A stretch of 64,000 nucleotides of DNA from Rhipidocladum racemiflorum (Eukaryota; Streptophyta; Magnoliopsida; Poales; Poaceae). Below are positions 10,561 to 21,103 of the stretch, in pieces. The notes under the pieces were generated by a model. The model ran no database searches. It saw only the letters and a list, made by a program, of their open reading frames with translations, and had not been told where the DNA came from. A program made the position numbers and the translations under genes. The stretch's first letter is position 1. The number at the start of each line of letters is the position of its first letter. The stretch is from assembly GCA_036346355.1 (NCBI GenBank), contig CM070576.1:11701558-11765557 (forward strand). Direction: 5' to 3'.

Positions 10561-12298
10561 TTACCTCTCGCTTGTACTACGAGTTCGAAGAGTAGGTGGC
10601 GGAGCCACCATGGATGAAGGCCACCGTATGCTCCGCTTGCTAAAAAGCCAGTGAAGCGGGGTCCTCGTCCGCGTCATCGTGGTCGTCTTCACGGCGCTTC
10701 TTCAGCCGCTGCTCCACCAGCTTGGACACGACTTGGCAATCCGCCAAGTCATGTCCATTGGTCCTGTGGATGGGGCAGTAGGGCCTGCCTCCGTCGTCTT
10801 CTTGACGGTGGACCGACGATCCCCGCGATCACCTCGCGGGCCCCGGCGATCAACCCTTCTGTCTTGGTGGTCGCGCTTCTGGGGCTTATCCTCCAGGTTG
10901 GTGGCGAGGACCTCCCCGGCCCCGACCTCCTTGCGCTTATTCTTCTTCTTGCGGTGGGAAGCTTTCGAGGTCCCCGCCTTGTCGTGACCGGACGGCCCCG
11001 CCGGGCGCTCCTAGGCCTCCGCTGCCCGGGCGCATTTATGCGCCAGGGAGAACAGCTCGGAGGTAGTGGAAATGGCGCGGGTAACCATCTTCTCCCCGCA
11101 TCTTTTGATCCTGGACTCCCCTCCGGAAGGCGATAATCACCGACTGCTCGGAGATCCGGGGGATAGTGTTCCGGTAGTGGGTGAACAGCCGAATGAACTC
11201 CCTCAGGGACTCCCCCTTCGTTTGTTCCAGGGCATGAAGGTCATCCTCCACGCCTAGTTGAGCGTAAGAGCCCTGAAAGTTGGCGACGAAGATGTCGCAC
11301 AATTCCTCCCACGAGTGCACGGAGCCTCGGGGGAGGTTCAACAACCAGGAACGGGCGGAGCCCGTCAGGGATGTCGGGAGGTAGTTGGCCATGACCTTCT
11401 CAGACCCTCCCGCAGCGCGCACCACCGTGGTGTAGATCTGCAGGAACTCCTTTGGGTTGGTGGTGCCGTCATACTTCTCGATGGACGCGGGGCGAAATCT
11501 CTCCAGCCACGCTGCCTGACGTAGGCGGAGGGAGAATGCCTGGCATCCAACGTTATAGGGGGAGCAGCGCCGCTCGTCCGCCCCTCGGCCCCGAGATGGG
11601 GTTGAGGAGTGCGAGTCTGCGCTCTCCCTGGAATCAGGGGGAGAGGTTTCCCCCCGGCTGCTAAACGGCGGGTGGCCCACACGGTGATGCACGTTGGCGC
11701 GGCGCCCCCTAAGGACGTCGTGCAAGTCACCACCATGCTGGGACCTCCTTTCGTCTAGGCGAGCCCTCAGATCCCCATGGCCCCCCGCCGCCCTGGGGGA
11801 ACCACGGGAAGAAGTGGGGGCGCGTGCCCGTCCCCCCTTGCCTAAGGGGGCCGCATTAGGCGCACCCTTTCCTTTGTTCCGATCCCTATGACCGAAACAA
11901 ACTGTAGCCGTGCGGCTAGAGGCTTGCGCGTCAGCCACGCGCACGCTCTGTCGCCCGACATCGGAAGCCCCCAGCCGATTTGCCGCCTCTACTTGCTGTT
12001 AGGCGGCATCCACCAGGCGGGCGATGTCCCGCAACCATGGAGCGGCTGGGGTTTCGCCCTCTAGCGCAACCGGGGGGTGATCGAGAAGCAGCCGGGCCGC
12101 CTAAAGGTTCCGCGCCGGGGTGTCGTCTCCCATCAGGAGACGCCGCCGGACGGGCTGGGCCCCTAACGCCGAAGCACTGCGCGTCCCTGTGTGGGTGGAC
12201 GGACCTGGGGGGTCTGACGCTCTGGGCGAGCGTCGGGACCGGCCGCGAGCGCTGCTCTCCTCGAGCAGACCGTCATGCTTGGAGCCAGAAGTTGCCAT
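10561..12298 (-). pseudogene. G1 gag
   Basis: The probable start is the ATG at 12298 (MATSGSKHDG), matching the G2 start. The N-terminal part is basic and serine/arginine-rich, followed by the Retrotrans_gag-type capsid domain (about 11250-11480; it includes FRPASIEKYDGTTNPKEFLQ, SWLLNLP and FRRGVQDQKM). Near 10740 a CPIHRTNGHDL...DC segment resembles a single zinc knuckle. The copy is broken by stops near 12101 and 12001, a frameshift near 11036, and a TAG near 10640. Gag would form the virus-like particle in the cytoplasm. Confidence 0.75.
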
Positions 12299-12371
12299 AC
12301 TCGTAACCGTCGAAGCTTCTTGCAAACTTCGCAAGAAGATGGAATAAGGGAGAACAATCCGACCACTGAGC

Positions 12372-12389
12372 CCCCTACCTGGCGCGCCA
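12372..12389 (-). promoter_or_regulatory. Primer-binding site of G1
   Basis: On the minus strand, directly after the LTR end and one spacer base, the sequence reads TGGCGCGCCAGGTAGGGG. The identical string is found in the same place in G2 (42506-42523). It should pair with the 3' end of a tRNA that primes minus-strand DNA synthesis. I do not assign the tRNA without a search. Confidence 0.75.
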
Positions 12390-12691
12390 CTATCGGCGTA
12401 TCAGCCAACAGACCCCTTCCAGCGAGGGGTATACTAAGTTCTAACCGGGGCTTTCATGGAGACTACTCGGGAAAGGGAGAACCGGGGGCGAAGTATGCAA
12501 GGAGACTGGCGTTTTGTCAGGTTCGGGCCCTCCTGAGAGTAATAACCCTACTCATGTGTTCTTGTATCTTGGTATGCGTGGGGGGAGCTGGAAGATGAAT
12601 AGCTACCAAAATCAACTCAGATCAACCCCCCAGAACGGAGAGTCTAGTCTGAGAAAAATGATCGAACCCCCTCCCCCATGCACCCCAACTC

Positions 12692-12700
12692 CCTTTTATA
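12692..12700 (-). promoter_or_regulatory. TATA box of the G1 5' LTR
   Basis: TATAAAAGG on the minus strand. The same motif is at the equivalent place in both G2 LTRs (32508-32516 and 42846-42854). It lies about 300 bp before the primer-binding site, a sensible distance for the R-region start of the gag-pol transcript. Confidence 0.6.
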
Positions 12701-12736
12701 CTCGGGCTGGCGGGGGCGCATGGGAGGCTTACACAG

Positions 12737-14579
12737 TGTAGGATCGAAGTATACGAATATAGCAATCAGAGGGGGGTGAATGATTGTGCGGAAGCTAAAA
12801 CCAAATTCTTGATCTATTAAAAGTACACCCCAAAACAGAACCAAATAATTGCCTCGTTTTCGACAAAAACAGAATGATAGAGGTTTGGTAAAACGCGAAT
12901 TACTGGAGATCCAACCGTCGAAACGATCTGAAATTTGGACACAAGAAACTAGATTCCAATATGAATCAAACTCAAAAAGAATCAGCTCGATCGGACTTAC
13001 GGATCAAAAGTTACGAGCTTTGCAAGCTTGTTGATCCAGAACTTGACGAGAATCAATCTAATCAAAACTTCAAGATTAAACAAGAACGACAAGAGATTGA
13101 TCAACTAGACTTTGAGAAACACTAGATCAATACCCTAGAAAGGTTTTTTGAAGGATCAAATCAAGATGAAACTCAACGATAAAAAACTAATCTAGAATTA
13201 GAACAAGCATGCAAACAAGAACCAAAACAGAAAACATCAGAGCGACGTGGTTCTTGTAGCATAAAAGTCTTGGAAGAATTGATCTTTATTTCTTGTCTAA
13301 AATACTCTCATCAAAAGAGTACAAACCCTAAAACCAAGCTCAAAGCTTGATGCGCTCAGCTCTACTTGGTGCCTTTCAACAGAGACCCCCACCTATTTAA
13401 AGCACCAACCCACAAGGAGTTACGAATACGATTCCTATTCCCTAGAAGGAATCCGTGATCCAACTCAACTCTACTTGGCCCAACCTGGCCGAGTACAACT
13501 CTTGCACGCGTATGGCAACCCTACCATACTCACGTGACTAACACTTTGCACGCGTATGGCCACCTGCCATACTCACGTGACTAACACTTTGCACGCGAAT
13601 GACCTCCTGCCATTCTCACGTGACTAACCATTCTTCATGTGCACCATTCTCTTAGCCCGAATGTCCCGCATGACATCCTTGACCACCAAGACCTCAGTTC
13701 CTCCTGAACCTAGTCCCGAACCTCAGTTCCTCCATGAACCTAGTTCCGGTCCCGTCATCGACCACATTCGTCTTCGAGCAATACCTGTACATGAACAAAC
13801 CACAAAACAAATCCGAGCACAAGTCCACGACTTGACTCAATGTCAATCCATGCAACTACTCACATGAGCATTGCATAAAGTCCACTTCAAAAGAAGTATC
13901 ATGAAATTATCACAAATTTCATAATCTCAAAATCAAATTCAAATTTCAATCTCAAAATCGCTCAAAAACCCATTCACGACGGACCAAAAAAATTTGGTCC
14001 GGCGTACATGTAAAACTTACTGTTTTTCAATAACTTGGTTTGGCACAACAACCTTCAAAAACACATTCTGACGGACGAGAAAAGTTGGTGCATGCGTACA
14101 TGGAAAACGAGGTTGTCAAAAGCATGTTTACAAAGGACCAAGAAAGTTGGTGCATTGTACATGGGAGAATGAGGTTATCAAAAGCATGTTTACAAAGGAC
14201 CAAGAAAGTTGGTCCGTCGTACATGGGAGAATGAGGTTGTCAAAAGCATGTTTACAAAGGACCAAGAAAGTTGGTCTGTTGTACATGGGAGAATGAGGTT
14301 GTCAAAAGCATGTTTACAAAGGACCAAGAAAGTTGGTCCGTCGTACATGCAAAACTTACTGGTTTTTGAGGAAAATTGAGTTTGGCTCAATGAGTTCAAA
14401 AGCATGTCCACGACAGACCAACAAAGTTTGTCCGTCGTAGATGGGAAACTTACTGTTTCTTGAAATCTTGGTCCGGCGCAAAAGCGAAACTTACTGCTTC
14501 TTGTCAAATTGACAAAACACATGAACAAACATATTTGCAAATTCAATTCTAAGCCAATTTTTCAGCACATGATTTCACA
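12737..14579 (-). repeat. 3' LTR of the copia element
   Basis: This 1,843-bp LTR pairs with 21104-22954. It contains three direct repeats of a 46-bp unit (about 13500-13628; TTGCACGCGTATGG...CACGTGACTAAC) and four units of a 61-62 bp repeat (about 14100-14346). The AT-rich TTAAATAGG on the minus strand at 13392-13400 is a possible TATA box. ORFs on either strand in this LTR recur in the partner LTR only because the DNA is duplicated; they are not genes. Confidence 0.92.
14100..14346. repeat. 62-bp tandem repeat in copia 3' LTR, about 4 units
   Basis: Units begin ATGGGAGAATGAGG at 14161, 14223 and 14285, with a diverged first unit at 14100. Each ends with a GGACCAAGAAAGTTGGT(C/T)(C/T)GT segment. 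Alternate units differ at CCGTCG versus CTGTTG, suggesting higher-order duplication of unit pairs. Confidence 0.85.
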
Positions 14580-14880
14580 ATCTCCCCCTTGATGAAAACA
14601 TTGGCAACACCACTTAGAATTGAACATTTGGCATTCACTTTACAAAAGATTTTGAAATCCAAAGGATCAAGGACCAAAAAAGAAAACACAGAATTCCCCC
14701 TTTGACCAAAATGCAAAACAAAATCTCCCCCTGAGAAGGAAAATGTGTGTGAATGTGCAATGTGTCCAAGAATTCCAAACTTCTCCCAAAATCCTCAAAT
14801 TTCCAAAAACAACTCCCCTTTTTCTTCTCCCCCTTTTTCCTTAAACTTTTCAACGATTCCCAAATTTCTCCCCCTTTGAC
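14580..14880 (-). promoter_or_regulatory. Multiplied polypurine tracts upstream of the copia 3' LTR
   Basis: On the minus strand, purine runs of the type AAAGGGGGAG recur about six times in 300 bp: next to the LTR at about 14581-14590, then near 14694-14703, 14724-14732, 14812-14819, 14827-14835 and 14866-14876. The LTR-proximal one is the expected primer for plus-strand synthesis. Multiplied polypurine tracts are a described hallmark of Sireviruses (established knowledge), which supports the classification. Confidence 0.75.
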
Positions 14881-15600
14881 AATGGATTCATCAAGAGCAC
14901 AAGAGAGAGAACAGATTCAAAATTTTTCTTAAAACAATGATTTCACAAAGAGAAACAAGGAAGTGCCAAGATAGGAAAAGATGAGCTCATTCGATCATAT
15001 AACCTTATATATCATATAATATGCAAAATACATGATCTTGATGTGATTTTAACAAGTTAGGGAATGACATGCATCTCAACCTCAATTGAGTCAACTATAG
15101 CCAAATACTAAGCAAAACCTTTAGTTGAAAAACAAAGGCTCAAAGTTGAAGCAAATAACAAATCAGGGCGAGCAAGTAGTTTCGACTCCAATCTAGTGGA
15201 CCAATTTAAATAGTAAACTGCATGTGGCATGCTTGAAGCATACTTCTTTTATTTCCTTGGAGTGGCATGCTTGAAGCATACATCTTGTCTTTTGAGGGAA
15301 TGGCATGCTTGAAGCATACATCTTATCTTTTAGGGAAAGCATCCTGAAGCTCATAACTTGAGGCTTTTGCTTTTAACAACCCTTTTTTATTGATTCCCTT
15401 TTTCTTTTCTTTTTCTTTGATTGTAAACATGCAAAAATGATTAAAAGGTCTTATGAAAGAGTAAAGTTGAAAACACACTTGCTTCATAGCCCAAATTTGT
15501 CAAGAAGATTCAATATCAAGCCTAGAAGAGTGAGATATCACAGAGTATTTAGCTATAGGCAATCAGTCCAGGGAATTCCGCAATGTCATTCTTAGTTCAA
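14881..15600. other. Non-coding spacer between copia pol and 3' LTR
   Basis: No gene is visible. It contains three direct repeats of TGGCATGCTTGAAGCATAC (about 15222-15322) about 50 bp apart, each with an inverted-repeat core (ATGCTT/AAGCAT). A function is not apparent. Confidence 0.5.
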
Positions 15601-18600
15601 ATGAGACAATTTAGATTATCATATATTAGCTCAATTATATAGTATATAAAGAAATATGATAAAGTGAGCTCATCAAGTGAAAGAACTTGGCAAAGAAACT
15701 CCTCAAAACAATCCCATTGGATGAACAATTCCAAGTTCTCCCGAATAAAAGCAAAACGAGAAGAAGACAAAGGTTTTGTGAAAATGTCTGCCAATTGATG
15801 TTCAGTATCCACATGATGAAGCACAATGTTGCCTTTTTCAACATGATCTCTAAGAAAGTGAAATCGATGTCAATATGTTTTGTTCTTGAATGTTGCACAG
15901 GGTTCTTAGCAATGCAAATTGCACTAGTGTTATCACACGTAAGAGGAACACTATCCAAAATAACCCCATAATCTTTAATTGTAGATACTATCCAAAGAAT
16001 TTGAGAACAACAACTAGCATCAGCCAAATATTCAGATTCAGCGCTTGATTGTGCAATGTAAGATTGCTTTCTAGATGACCATGCAATGAGAGAATTTCCC
16101 AAGAAGTGACATGAACCAGAAGTGCTTTTCCTATCAATTCTACATCCTCCAAAATCAGCATCGTAAAAGATCTCAAACTAATGCATGAGGAAGCAGAAGC
16201 CAAATGCCAAAATCTTGAGTTCCATGAAGATACCTGAAAATCCTTTTTGACTTGTCGATGTGAAGCACGTGGGGAAGCTTGAAAACGAGCACACAAGCAT
16301 ACAAAGAAATTGTATATCCGGCCTTGATGCAGTGAGGTACAAAAGTGAACCTATCATGCTTCTATATTCCTTTTGATCAACCTGCTCACCATCTTCATCA
16401 GGGTCAAGTGCGCAAGTGCTCTCCATGGATGTCATGATTGGTTTGCTGTTTTCCATCCCAAATCTATGCAACAAGTCTTTTGTGTATTTGCTTTGATGTA
16501 CAAAGGTACCATCCTTTGTTTGCTTGATTTGAAATCCCAAAAGTATGTCAACTCACCCATCATACTCATCTCAAACTCCTTCCTCATTGTTTCGAAAACT
16601 CGGACACTAAAACATGAGATGAACCACCAAAGATAATATCATCAACATAAATCTGAGCGAATAGTTGATCATTGCCTTGCTTGAGTAAAAAGAGTTTTGT
16701 CAACCTTTCCCATTAAAAGCCCTTTTCAAGTAAAAGGTTTTTAGCCTATCATACCATGCTCTAGGGGCTTGTTTCAAACCATACAAAGCTTTTGTTAGTT
16801 TGAACACATGATTTGGAAACTTTGGATTTTCAAAACCAGGTGGTTGCTTGACATAAACCTCCTCATTTATGTAGCCATTCAGAAAAGCACTTTTCACATC
16901 CATTTGATACAATTTGAAACCTTTGGATGCAGCAAAAGCTAAAAGGATTCTAATGGCTTCAATTCTAGCAACAGGAGCAAAGGTTTCATCAAAATCTAAG
17001 CCTTCAATTTGAGTGTAACCTTGAGCAACCAATCTAGCCTTGTTTCTAACAACAACACCATCCTCACTTTGTTTATTTTTGAAAACCCATCTAGTTCCAA
17101 TAACATTAAAAACTGGAGGAGGTGAGACAAGTTTCCAAACTTTATTTCGTTCAAAATTCTCTAATTCTTCATGCATGGCATTGATCCAAGATTAAATCGA
17201 GATAATGCATGAGATATATCTTTGGGTTCAAAAGAAGCAACTAAAGCGAGAATGAGTATGAGTGTCGAATGAATAAACCTGGATCGAGTGACTCTCTCAT
17301 TTAGGTCTCCAATCATTTGTTCAGATGGATGCATTTTTGAATGTACAAGGGAGCATTGGCTTTTGAGACTTCTCCTTCTCCTTCTTCATTTTCAGCATGT
17401 ACGAGATGATGTTGTAGCTTGAGGATGATTAGTCTGTAGGTGATGTAGTAGTAGGTGCCAAAGGTGCTACATCTTGTTGTGCATTAGGAAGAGTCAAGAC
17501 CTCATCTTCAACATCATCATCATCTTCAAAGATTTTCTCCCCCTGAATGTATGCGCTTTGTACTTGCATCACTTGGACTAGTGCCTGGACTAGCCTCATC
17601 AAAAGTAACTTCACAAGTTTCCACAATTTTGTTAGTCTCCAAAACAAGCACACGATAGCCACGAGTATGAGCAGGATATCCAAGAAAAATGCCATCAGTT
17701 AATCTAGCTTCAAATTTATCAAGATTTCCATATTTCAAGACAAAACATTTGCATCCAAAAACTCGAAAGTGAGAAACAGAAGGTCTATGTCCAAACCGAA
17801 GCTCATATGGAGTCTTACCCAATTTTGATCTCAAAAACACACGGTTTGAAACATAACATGCAGTTGAAATCGCTTCAGCCCAAAAGTTCCTAGGAGTGTG
17901 ATGTTCATCTAACATGGTTCTAGCCATCTCAACCAATGTTCTGTTTTTCCTTTCAACTACACCATTCTGTTGAGGCACTCTAGGTGATGAAAATTGATGA
18001 TCAATTCCTTTTCAAGACAAAAGTGATTAAAAGAAGCATTTTTGAATTCAGTTCCATTATCACTTCTAATAGCTTTGAGAGCTCCTGGATGATCAATAGA
18101 AAGCCTAAGAACAAGACTTCTAAAATGACTAAAAGCCTCATCCTTAGATGCCATAAAGTATACCCAAGAGTATCTAGAAAAATCATCAACAATCACAAGC
18201 ACATACCATTTGCCTCCAAAGGATTGAACTCGAGATGGTCCAATCAGATCAAGATGTAGAAGCTGTCTGGAGGCGTTTGTCATTACCATGGTAAGAGGTG
18301 GATGTGAACCTGCAATCATCTTACCATGTCTACAAGAGGAACATACTAAAATGCTATCACCCTTAAGCTTAGGCAAGCCACGTATGAGATCTAAAGCTGC
18401 TTACACGAGTAAGATGATCAAAACCAACATGACCAAGTCTACGATGCCAAAAGAATAAATCTTTAGAAACATTGGCAATTAGACACCTATGTTTAGAAGA
18501 AGGTGATGCATCAAAATCAGCTTTAAAAACTCTTCCAAAACGAAATCTTGAACACAAGATCACCTGAAGCATCTAGCACTTTGCATTCATTTTTCTTAAA

Positions 18601-19310
18601 GCTTATCTCAAGATCTTCATCAAGCATTTGTGAGATGAAAGCAAGTTATATTTCAAGTTTTCAACAAGAGCCACATCCTTGAACATAAACTTGTCACTTA
18701 CCTTTCTTGTACCTTTTGCCACAACAGAAGAGGAAGAAGCATCTCCAAAAGTAACACTTTCAGCACGAGATGCACGAGTGAGGGAGGAGAACCAATTCTT
18801 TTTACCGGACATGTGGCGTGAGCATCCGGAATCCACTAGCCATATGTTCTCCTTCCTCGCGTGAGAAGCCTACATAGCAACAAAACATGTCGAGGTCTCA
18901 AGATCAAGGTTAGGAATGAGATTTTTGGGAATCGATCTTGAGACACACGACGCACAACAAGATAGGCACAATACGATAATTTTTATGCACAAAATCAGAT
19001 TTACCTTTTCCCATGTTTCTAGGCATGAAGGTGTTTTCATCACTCGAGGCGCATAAGGACTACAATGTGCTTTGCTGAAATTGGCCCTAGCCTCAGTTCT
19101 TTCCTTCTTTTGTTGTTTGGCTAATCTAAAGCAATAATCTACTAAGTGTCCATCTCTACCACAATGAGTGCTAGTGTACTTGACATGATGTTTAGCTTTA
19201 ACAAGAAAGGCACATTTTGCTTTCATCATAGTAGAGGATAAAACCAGCAGATTGAAAAGCAATTTTCTTAGGCTCATTAGATAACTCAATTTTGCAAGGA
19301 GCCTGAACAA
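15600..19310 (-). pseudogene. Copia pol: protease, integrase, reverse transcriptase, RNase H
   Basis: Domains read from right to left. The aspartic protease has MDSGCSRHMSG at about 18804-18836. A GAG_pre-integrase segment with FFWHRRLGH lies at about 18400-18460. The integrase core has LHLDLIGP, SDNGTEF and NGVVERKNR (DDE, about 17930-18260). Reverse transcriptase spans about 16540-17176, with VARLVAQGYTQ-like and QMDVKSAFLNG blocks and the YVDD active site at 16638-16649. RNase H, with SSAESEY and HIDIDFTF, is at about 15800-16070. At least seven separate reading frames are needed, so the gene is dead. The order integrase-before-RT defines Ty1/copia. Confidence 0.85.
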
Positions 19311-21062
19311 CGGCGAGGTTTAGTTTCGTATGTGGCATAAGGATCAAAACCTAAACCTCTCTTGTTTGTGCTAACCTTAGATTGATCCAAGATCATGTTC
19401 AACTTTTTCTTGCCGTTAGTGAATCGTTCCAAAGAGTTTTGCAGGTAATCAACTTTCTTAGCAAGAATTAAACAATTATTGCAGGGAACATCTATTTTTC
19501 CTTTTTGCTTGCGACAAGTTGAGCATGAGAGAATTTCATGTGAAAGCAGATTATCGATCAATTGAGAAACCCTAGCATTTGCATCTTTCAGTTTTAATTC
19601 AAGAGTTGAGCATTTAGAACAGGAAGTTGAACTATGCAAATCATCGATTGGAACAGCTAGCATGTACAACATGTTTCTCATTTTTCTCATTTAGATGTAA
19701 CAAAAGAGCATGTTCTTTTCTAAGCAAGGTGAGCTCATTGTAAATTAAGTCACATGATTTGCAAGTATCATCACTAGGAATCAAAGTCTTAAGTCTAGAA
19801 ATTTCAGCATTCGATGATTCAATAATGAAATCATGTTTCTTAATTTTCTTATCACGTTTGTCAAGCAATTTTCCAAGACGAGCAACAGCAATAGCTAATT
19901 CATCATAAGAGGGATCTACCTCATTGAAGTCGCTGTCGTGGTCGTCCTCGGTGAAGCTATCCTTGCTGCTTGCCATGAGACATAATCCCATCAAATCATG
20001 CTTGCTTGGAGTTGCATCATCTTCGCTGCTCTCCGAGTCCACATCGCTCAAATTGACTTGTTCAAGAGCGGAAAGAACTCGGTGAACCACCTTGCGGTTG
20101 ATGAAGCTCTTCTTCTTCCTATCATTTGACGAGAACCTTTTCTTCTCATTCCTTCTTTCGTTGTCCTTCTCCTCCTTTGATGTTTTTCCTGCAAGCTTAG
20201 GACAATTTGTGCGAATATGGTTGAGGTCACCACACTCATAGCATCTTGGAGGACCACCTCTCTTTCTCATTCTCACATTCTGCAAAGCTTTGTTAAAGCG
20301 AGAAGAGAGTAGTGCCAGATCTTCTTCAGGAAACTCTTCAAGTTGCTCATCTGTTAAAGAAGACATGGAAGACAAGGCAAAGCTAGAAGAAGAATTTGCA
20401 TTTGGCATGTTAGGGTTAGAGATCAAAGCAATTGATTTAATGTTACCCTTCCTGGCAAGAACATCCAACTCATGAGTTTTCAACTTAGAGTAAAGAACAT
20501 CTAATGTGAGTGTGCTCATGGTAGTAGATTCTTGTATAGATGTTACTTTCATCTCCCACACTGACATGTCCAAAGCACTAAGCAATTGTCGAGCATTTTC
20601 AGCATCGCGTAGCAAACTCCAACAAAGACGTAGATTGCTAAGAATTTTATTGAAACGTGCAAAGAAGTCATCTACAGATTCACTAGGTTTCATCTCAAAA
20701 CGCATGTATTCTTTTTTGTAAATATCTTGGCGAACCTCTTTGACAGTGTTAGAACCCTCATGGTAATCACAAAGAGATTTCCATACCTCATATGCGGATC
20801 GAAGATGAACCACACGATCAAAGTCGCTGCGTCCCAAGCCTTGGATGATCAAGTTACGCGCCTTGCTATTTGCTTCAACATGTGTGCGATTGGTGTCGTT
20901 GACGTTGTCGTTTGCAGGGACTTCATATGGCTTGTAAACCTTTTCCCAAATTGTGAAGCCCTGTGCTTGGATGAACGCCTCCATCTTGGCCTTCCAAAAC
21001 TGAAAATCAACACCATCGAACACACATGGTTTTGTCGAATAACGATCCATTGATCTAATCAC
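19286..21062 (-). pseudogene. Copia gag
   Basis: A 473-codon ORF (19641-21062) starts just downstream of the primer-binding site with MIRSMDRYSTKP, then FDGVDFQFWKAKMEAF. It continues through a UBN2/Retrotran_gag-type capsid domain to a CCHC zinc knuckle CYECGDLNHIRTNCPK (about 20207-20254) and a charged coiled-coil tail. The frame breaks near 19650 and the C-terminal continuation (19286-19690) is in another frame. Large gag proteins with a coiled-coil tail are usual in Sireviruses. The start was chosen because it is the first ATG after the primer-binding site. Confidence 0.8.
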
Positions 21063-21088
21063 CGATTAAGATAGATTAGAAAAAACCT

Positions 21089-21101
21089 TGCTCTGATACC
21101 A
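21089..21101 (-). promoter_or_regulatory. Primer-binding site of the copia element (initiator tRNA-Met)
   Basis: On the minus strand, TGGTATCAGAGC follows the LTR end after two or three bases. This is the complement of the 3' end of plant initiator tRNA-Met, the usual primer of copia elements. Confidence 0.9.
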
Positions 21102-21103
21102 CT

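Noticed and set aside
13637..13867. 76-codon ORF identical to one at 22008-22238
   Set aside because: It lies in both copia LTRs; identity reflects LTR duplication, and there is no domain or coding conservation beyond that.
14190..14546. 118-codon minus-strand ORF, also present at 22565-22921
   Set aside because: It is produced by the 62-bp tandem repeat in the copia LTR and is duplicated only because LTRs are duplicated.
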